NCBI GenBank assembly: GCA_025935735.1
Contig: JAICUS010000258.1
Location: 1-8,110 of the forward strand
Source of the DNA: Solirubrobacteraceae bacterium
Lineage (GTDB): Bacteria; Actinomycetota; Thermoleophilia; Solirubrobacterales; Solirubrobacteraceae
Reading direction: 5' to 3'
DNA length: 8,110 bases
Below the pieces are notes generated by a model. It was not told the DNA's origin and searched no databases. It worked only from the letters and a program-made list of their open reading frames with translations. This document shows, in pieces, positions 6,027 to 8,110 of this stretch. Both the position numbers and the translations under genes were made by a program. Each line of letters opens with the position of its first letter. Positions within the stretch are counted from its first letter, which is position 1.

Positions 6027-7677
6027 GGTGGATCAGCTCCCCGCCGCCGCGGACCCGCGCGAGCTCGTGCAGCACCTCGTCGCCGCCGCGGCCGAAGTGG
6101 TCGTGCAGGCGCTTGTAGCGCTCGTAGAGCACGTCGTAGGCGTCCGCGCGCCCGGCGTCGGGCGTGTAGGCGTCGCGCTCGACCTTGCCCATCGCCGCAG
6201 CGGCGGCGTGCACGTCGTCGTAGACGCCGGCGGCCACCGCGGCGTGGATGGCCGAGCCGAGCGCCGGCCCCTGGTCGGAGCCGATCAGGTGCAGCGGGAA
6301 GCGCGTGACGTCGGCGTAGATCTGCATCAGCACCGGGTTCTTGAGCAGCCCGCCCGCCACGAACAGCTCCTGCACGGGCACGCCGGCGTCGGCGAACGCC
6401 TCGAGGATCACCCGCGTCCCGAACGCCGTGGCCTCGACCAGCGCGCGATAGATGTCCTCCGGCCGCGTGGCCAGCGTCATGCCCACGAGCACCCCGCTGA
6501 GCGTGTGGTCGACGAGCACGGAGCGGTTGCCGTTCTCCCAGTCGAGCGCGATCAGCCCGTGCTCGCCGACGCGCTGCTCGCCCGCGAGCCGCGAGAGGTG
6601 CTCGTGGATGCTCACGCCGGCCTCGCGGGCGGCGTCGAAGTAGCGCGGTGCGACGAGGTTGTCGACGAACCAGCCGAAGATGTCGCCCACGCCGCTCTGG
6701 CCGGCCTCGTACCCCCACATCCCGGGCACGATCCCGCCGCGCACGACGCCGCACATCCCCGGCACCTCGGCCAGCGACTCGGCGTTCATCACGTGGCAGG
6801 TCGAGGTGCCCATGACCATCAGCATCTGGCCGGGCTCGATCGCGCGGGCGGCGGGAGCGGTCACATGGGCGTCGACGTTGCCCACGGCGACGGCGATCCC
6901 CTCCGGCAGCCCGGTCCACTCCGCGGCCTGCGCGGTCAGCGAGCCCGCCGTGTCGCCCAGGGCGTGAACCGGTCCGGCGATCTTGTCCTCGACGAAGCCG
7001 GCGAAGCGCTCGTCGAGCGCGGCGAGGTACTCCCGCGAGGGATACCCGCCGTCCTGGCGGATCGCCTTGTAGCCGGCCGAGCAGGCGTTGCGCGTCTCCT
7101 CACCGCACAGCTGCCAGACGATCCAGTCGGCGCCCTCCACCCAGCGGTCCATGCGCTCGTAGACGTCGGGGTCCTCCTCGCACACCTGCAGCGCCTTGGC
7201 GAACTCCCACTCGGAGGAGATCCGGCCGCCGTAGCGGGGCAGCCAGCTCTCGCCGCGCTCCTCGGCCAGCGCGTTGATGCGGTCGGCCTGGCCCTGCGCG
7301 GCGTGGTGCTTCCACAGCTTCGGGAACGCGTGCGGGCGCTCCTCGAAGCCCTCGACCCAGCACAGCGGCGTGCCGTCGCGCAGCACCGGGAGCGGGGTGG
7401 AGGCGGTGAAGTCGGTGGCGATGCCGACCACCTGGGAGGGGTCGACGCCGCTGTCCTCGAGCGCCTGCGGGACCGCGGTCTTGAGCACCTCGATCCAGTC
7501 CGCCGGGTCCTGCAGCGCCCAGTGGGGCGGCAGGTCGGACTCGATCACGCCGTGCTCGTACTCGTGCACCGCCGAGCCGACCTCGGCGCCGTCGACCGCG
7601 CGCACGACCACGGCACGCCCCGAGAGCGTCCCGAAGTCGACGCCCACGACGTGTGCGAGCGGATCCCTCCCCGGCAT
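6019..7677 (-). CDS. araB: Ribulokinase (FGGY family)
   Basis: A 552-residue cytoplasmic kinase phosphorylating L-ribulose to L-ribulose-5-phosphate with ATP. FGGY-family features: the N-terminal phosphate-binding loop GVDFGTLSGR (12-21), the catalytic-base region GNVDAH with D269, the second phosphate motif MGTSTCH (289-295), and the C-terminal FGGY signature GGLLKNPVLMQIYADV (442-457). The length fits ribulokinases (about 550-570) and exceeds xylulokinases and glycerol kinases (about 500). The frame is open up to GTG 7701, but that codon lies between the -35 and -10 boxes of the likely promoter and inside the operator; ATG 7677 has no Shine-Dalgarno yet sits 10 bases after the -10 box, consistent with a leaderless message. 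It is the first gene of araBDA, and its TGA overlaps the araD start. Confidence 0.94.
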   Translation of the reverse strand: MPGRDPLAHVVGVDFGTLSGRAVVVRAVDGAEVGSAVHEYEHGVIESDLPPHWALQDPADWIEVLKTAVPQALEDSGVDPSQVVGIATDFTASTPLPVLRDGTPLCWVEGFEERPHAFPKLWKHHAAQGQADRINALAEERGESWLPRYGGRISSEWEFAKALQVCEEDPDVYERMDRWVEGADWIVWQLCGEETRNACSAGYKAIRQDGGYPSREYLAALDERFAGFVEDKIAGPVHALGDTAGSLTAQAAEWTGLPEGIAVAVGNVDAHVTAPAARAIEPGQMLMVMGTSTCHVMNAESLAEVPGMCGVVRGGIVPGMWGYEAGQSGVGDIFGWFVDNLVAPRYFDAAREAGVSIHEHLSRLAGEQRVGEHGLIALDWENGNRSVLVDHTLSGVLVGMTLATRPEDIYRALVEATAFGTRVILEAFADAGVPVQELFVAGGLLKNPVLMQIYADVTRFPLHLIGSDQGPALGSAIHAAVAAGVYDDVHAAAAAMGKVERDAYTPDAGRADAYDVLYERYKRLHDHFGRGGDEVLHELARVRGGGELIHLA

Positions 7678-7687
7678 AGACGTGTCG

Positions 7688-7717
7688 ATGTTAGCGCTCA
7701 CACGAAGTCCATGTCAA
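7688..7717 (-). promoter_or_regulatory. araBDA promoter (sigma70-like)
   Basis: Minus strand: a perfect -35 TTGACA (7712-7717), an 18-base spacer and a -10 TAACAT (7688-7693; 4 of 6, with the key TA...T positions). Only 10 bases separate the -10 box from ATG 7677, so the predicted transcription start (about 7 bases after the -10) lies around 7678-7683, giving a leader of 0-5 bases. Initiation has not been shown experimentally; position and -35 quality are the evidence. Confidence 0.6.
7689..7702. promoter_or_regulatory. LacI-family operator overlapping the araB -10 box
   Basis: Plus strand TGTTAGCGCTCACA; minus strand TGTGAGCGCTAACA. It is a 14-base palindrome centred between 7695 and 7696, with one mismatched pair. 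One half, TGTGAGC, is identical to the strong half-site of the E. coli lac operator, and the central CG is typical of LacI-family sites. It covers most of the -10 box and part of the spacer, so a bound repressor would exclude RNA polymerase. The adjacent divergent LacI-family gene is the natural candidate to bind it. Confidence 0.75.
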
Positions 7718-7783
7718 TTCGTCGAGGCCCGGCGATTCCGCCCGGCCCGGCGGATAAGATCGCGCATCCGGCCAGCCCATGCG

Positions 7784-8110
7784 ATGAGTGCCAGTCCTCC
7801 CGAGATGCCCCGCAAGCGCCGGCCCGTGATGTCGGACGTCGCGCGGCTGGCCGGCGTGTCGCACCAGACGGTGTCGCGGGTCATCAACGACAGCCGTCAC
7901 GTCCGGGCCGAGACGCGCGAGCGCGTGGAGATCGCCATGCGCCAGCTCGACTACCGGCCGAACTCGGTCGCCCGGGCGCTGGTCACCGGCCGCTCGAAGA
8001 CGCTCGGCGTCGTCAGCTTCGACACGACGCTCTACGGCCCGGCCTCGACCCTGTACGGCATCGAGCGCGCCGCGCACGACGCCGGCTACTTCATCACCAT
8101 CGCGAGCCTC
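7784..8110 (+). CDS. LacI-family transcriptional regulator, N-terminal part (likely arabinose repressor)
   Basis: The first 109 residues are visible and the frame is still open at the window edge. The LacI-type helix-turn-helix spans about 16-40, with VMSDVARLAGVSHQTVSRVI and the recognition helix residues H27, Q28 and R32 at the positions of LacI Y17, Q18 and R22. The hinge-helix region NSVARALVTG (60-69) is followed by the start of the periplasmic-binding-protein-like sugar domain at KTLGVVSFD (72-80). Divergent placement next to araB and the operator at 7689-7702 suggest it represses araBDA, relieved by arabinose or a pathway intermediate; the effector is not visible. The start is uncertain: ATG 7784 gives a 15-residue basic leader, while in-frame ATG 7805 and ATG 7829 would be shorter, and none has a Shine-Dalgarno. 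Confidence 0.9.
   Translation, partial: MSASPPEMPRKRRPVMSDVARLAGVSHQTVSRVINDSRHVRAETRERVEIAMRQLDYRPNSVARALVTGRSKTLGVVSFDTTLYGPASTLYGIERAAHDAGYFITIASL

Larger units (their letters stand above)
7678..7783. promoter_or_regulatory. Divergent araB / lacI-type control region
   Basis: This 106-base gap between the divergent araB and regulator starts holds the only clear promoter and operator in the window. On the minus strand are TTGACA, TAACAT and the 14-base operator. On the plus strand, TAAGAT (7755-7760) could be a -10 box for the regulator gene, but no credible -35 hexamer lies 16-18 bases before it. Confidence 0.6.

Noticed and set aside
5867..6919. Minus-strand frame (350 codons) within araB and araD in another phase
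   Set aside because: Almost wholly Arg/Ala/Gly; a phase-shifted shadow of araB.
7691..8077. Minus-strand frame opposite the LacI-family gene
   Set aside because: Antisense shadow; the plus strand encodes a clear helix-turn-helix and hinge.
1..8110. CRISPR array, tRNA, rRNA, insertion sequence or phage attachment site
   Set aside because: I saw no spaced direct repeats, tRNA-like cloverleaf, transposase or integrase, or terminal inverted repeats by eye.

Overview
The window is GC-rich (G/C-biased third codon positions throughout) and gene-dense. The protein families and operon style suggest a high-GC actinomycete, and the mixture of families would fit a Thermoleophilia/Solirubrobacterales-type soil organism. 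That placement is inference; there is no rRNA or other taxonomic marker here.

Layout, left to right: (1) 1-627 (+), the 3' end of a sugar ABC-transporter ATPase gene, cut by the window edge just after its Walker A region. (2) 628-731, a short convergent intergenic region with a perfect 8-bp hairpin, a likely terminator. (3) 732-1961 (-), an MFS exporter-type permease. (4) 2005-3861 (-), a 618-residue protein made of a seven-repeat PLL-like beta-propeller and an unrecognised C-terminal region with a glycine-zipper hydrophobic helix; its real start is ATG 3861, fixed by a strong Shine-Dalgarno. (5) 3920-3956, a long hairpin that probably terminates the next operon. (6) 3965-7677 (-), a compact araB-araD-araA operon for L-arabinose catabolism, with both gene junctions overlapping. 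(7) 7678-7783, a divergent control region with a sigma70-like promoter and a LacI-type operator. (8) 7784-8110 (+), the N-terminal part of a LacI-family regulator, cut by the right edge.

How it works together: AraA converts L-arabinose to L-ribulose, AraB phosphorylates it to L-ribulose-5-phosphate, and AraD epimerises that to D-xylulose-5-phosphate for the pentose phosphate pathway. The divergent LacI-family protein is the obvious candidate repressor. The operator overlaps the -10 box of the araB promoter, so binding should block transcription. The promoter position places the transcription start within a few bases of ATG 7677, suggesting a leaderless araB mRNA and ruling against the longer GTG start at 7701.

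Most of the window is a known type of system. The least explained element is the propeller protein and its C-terminal region, with an MFS permease directly downstream on the same strand.
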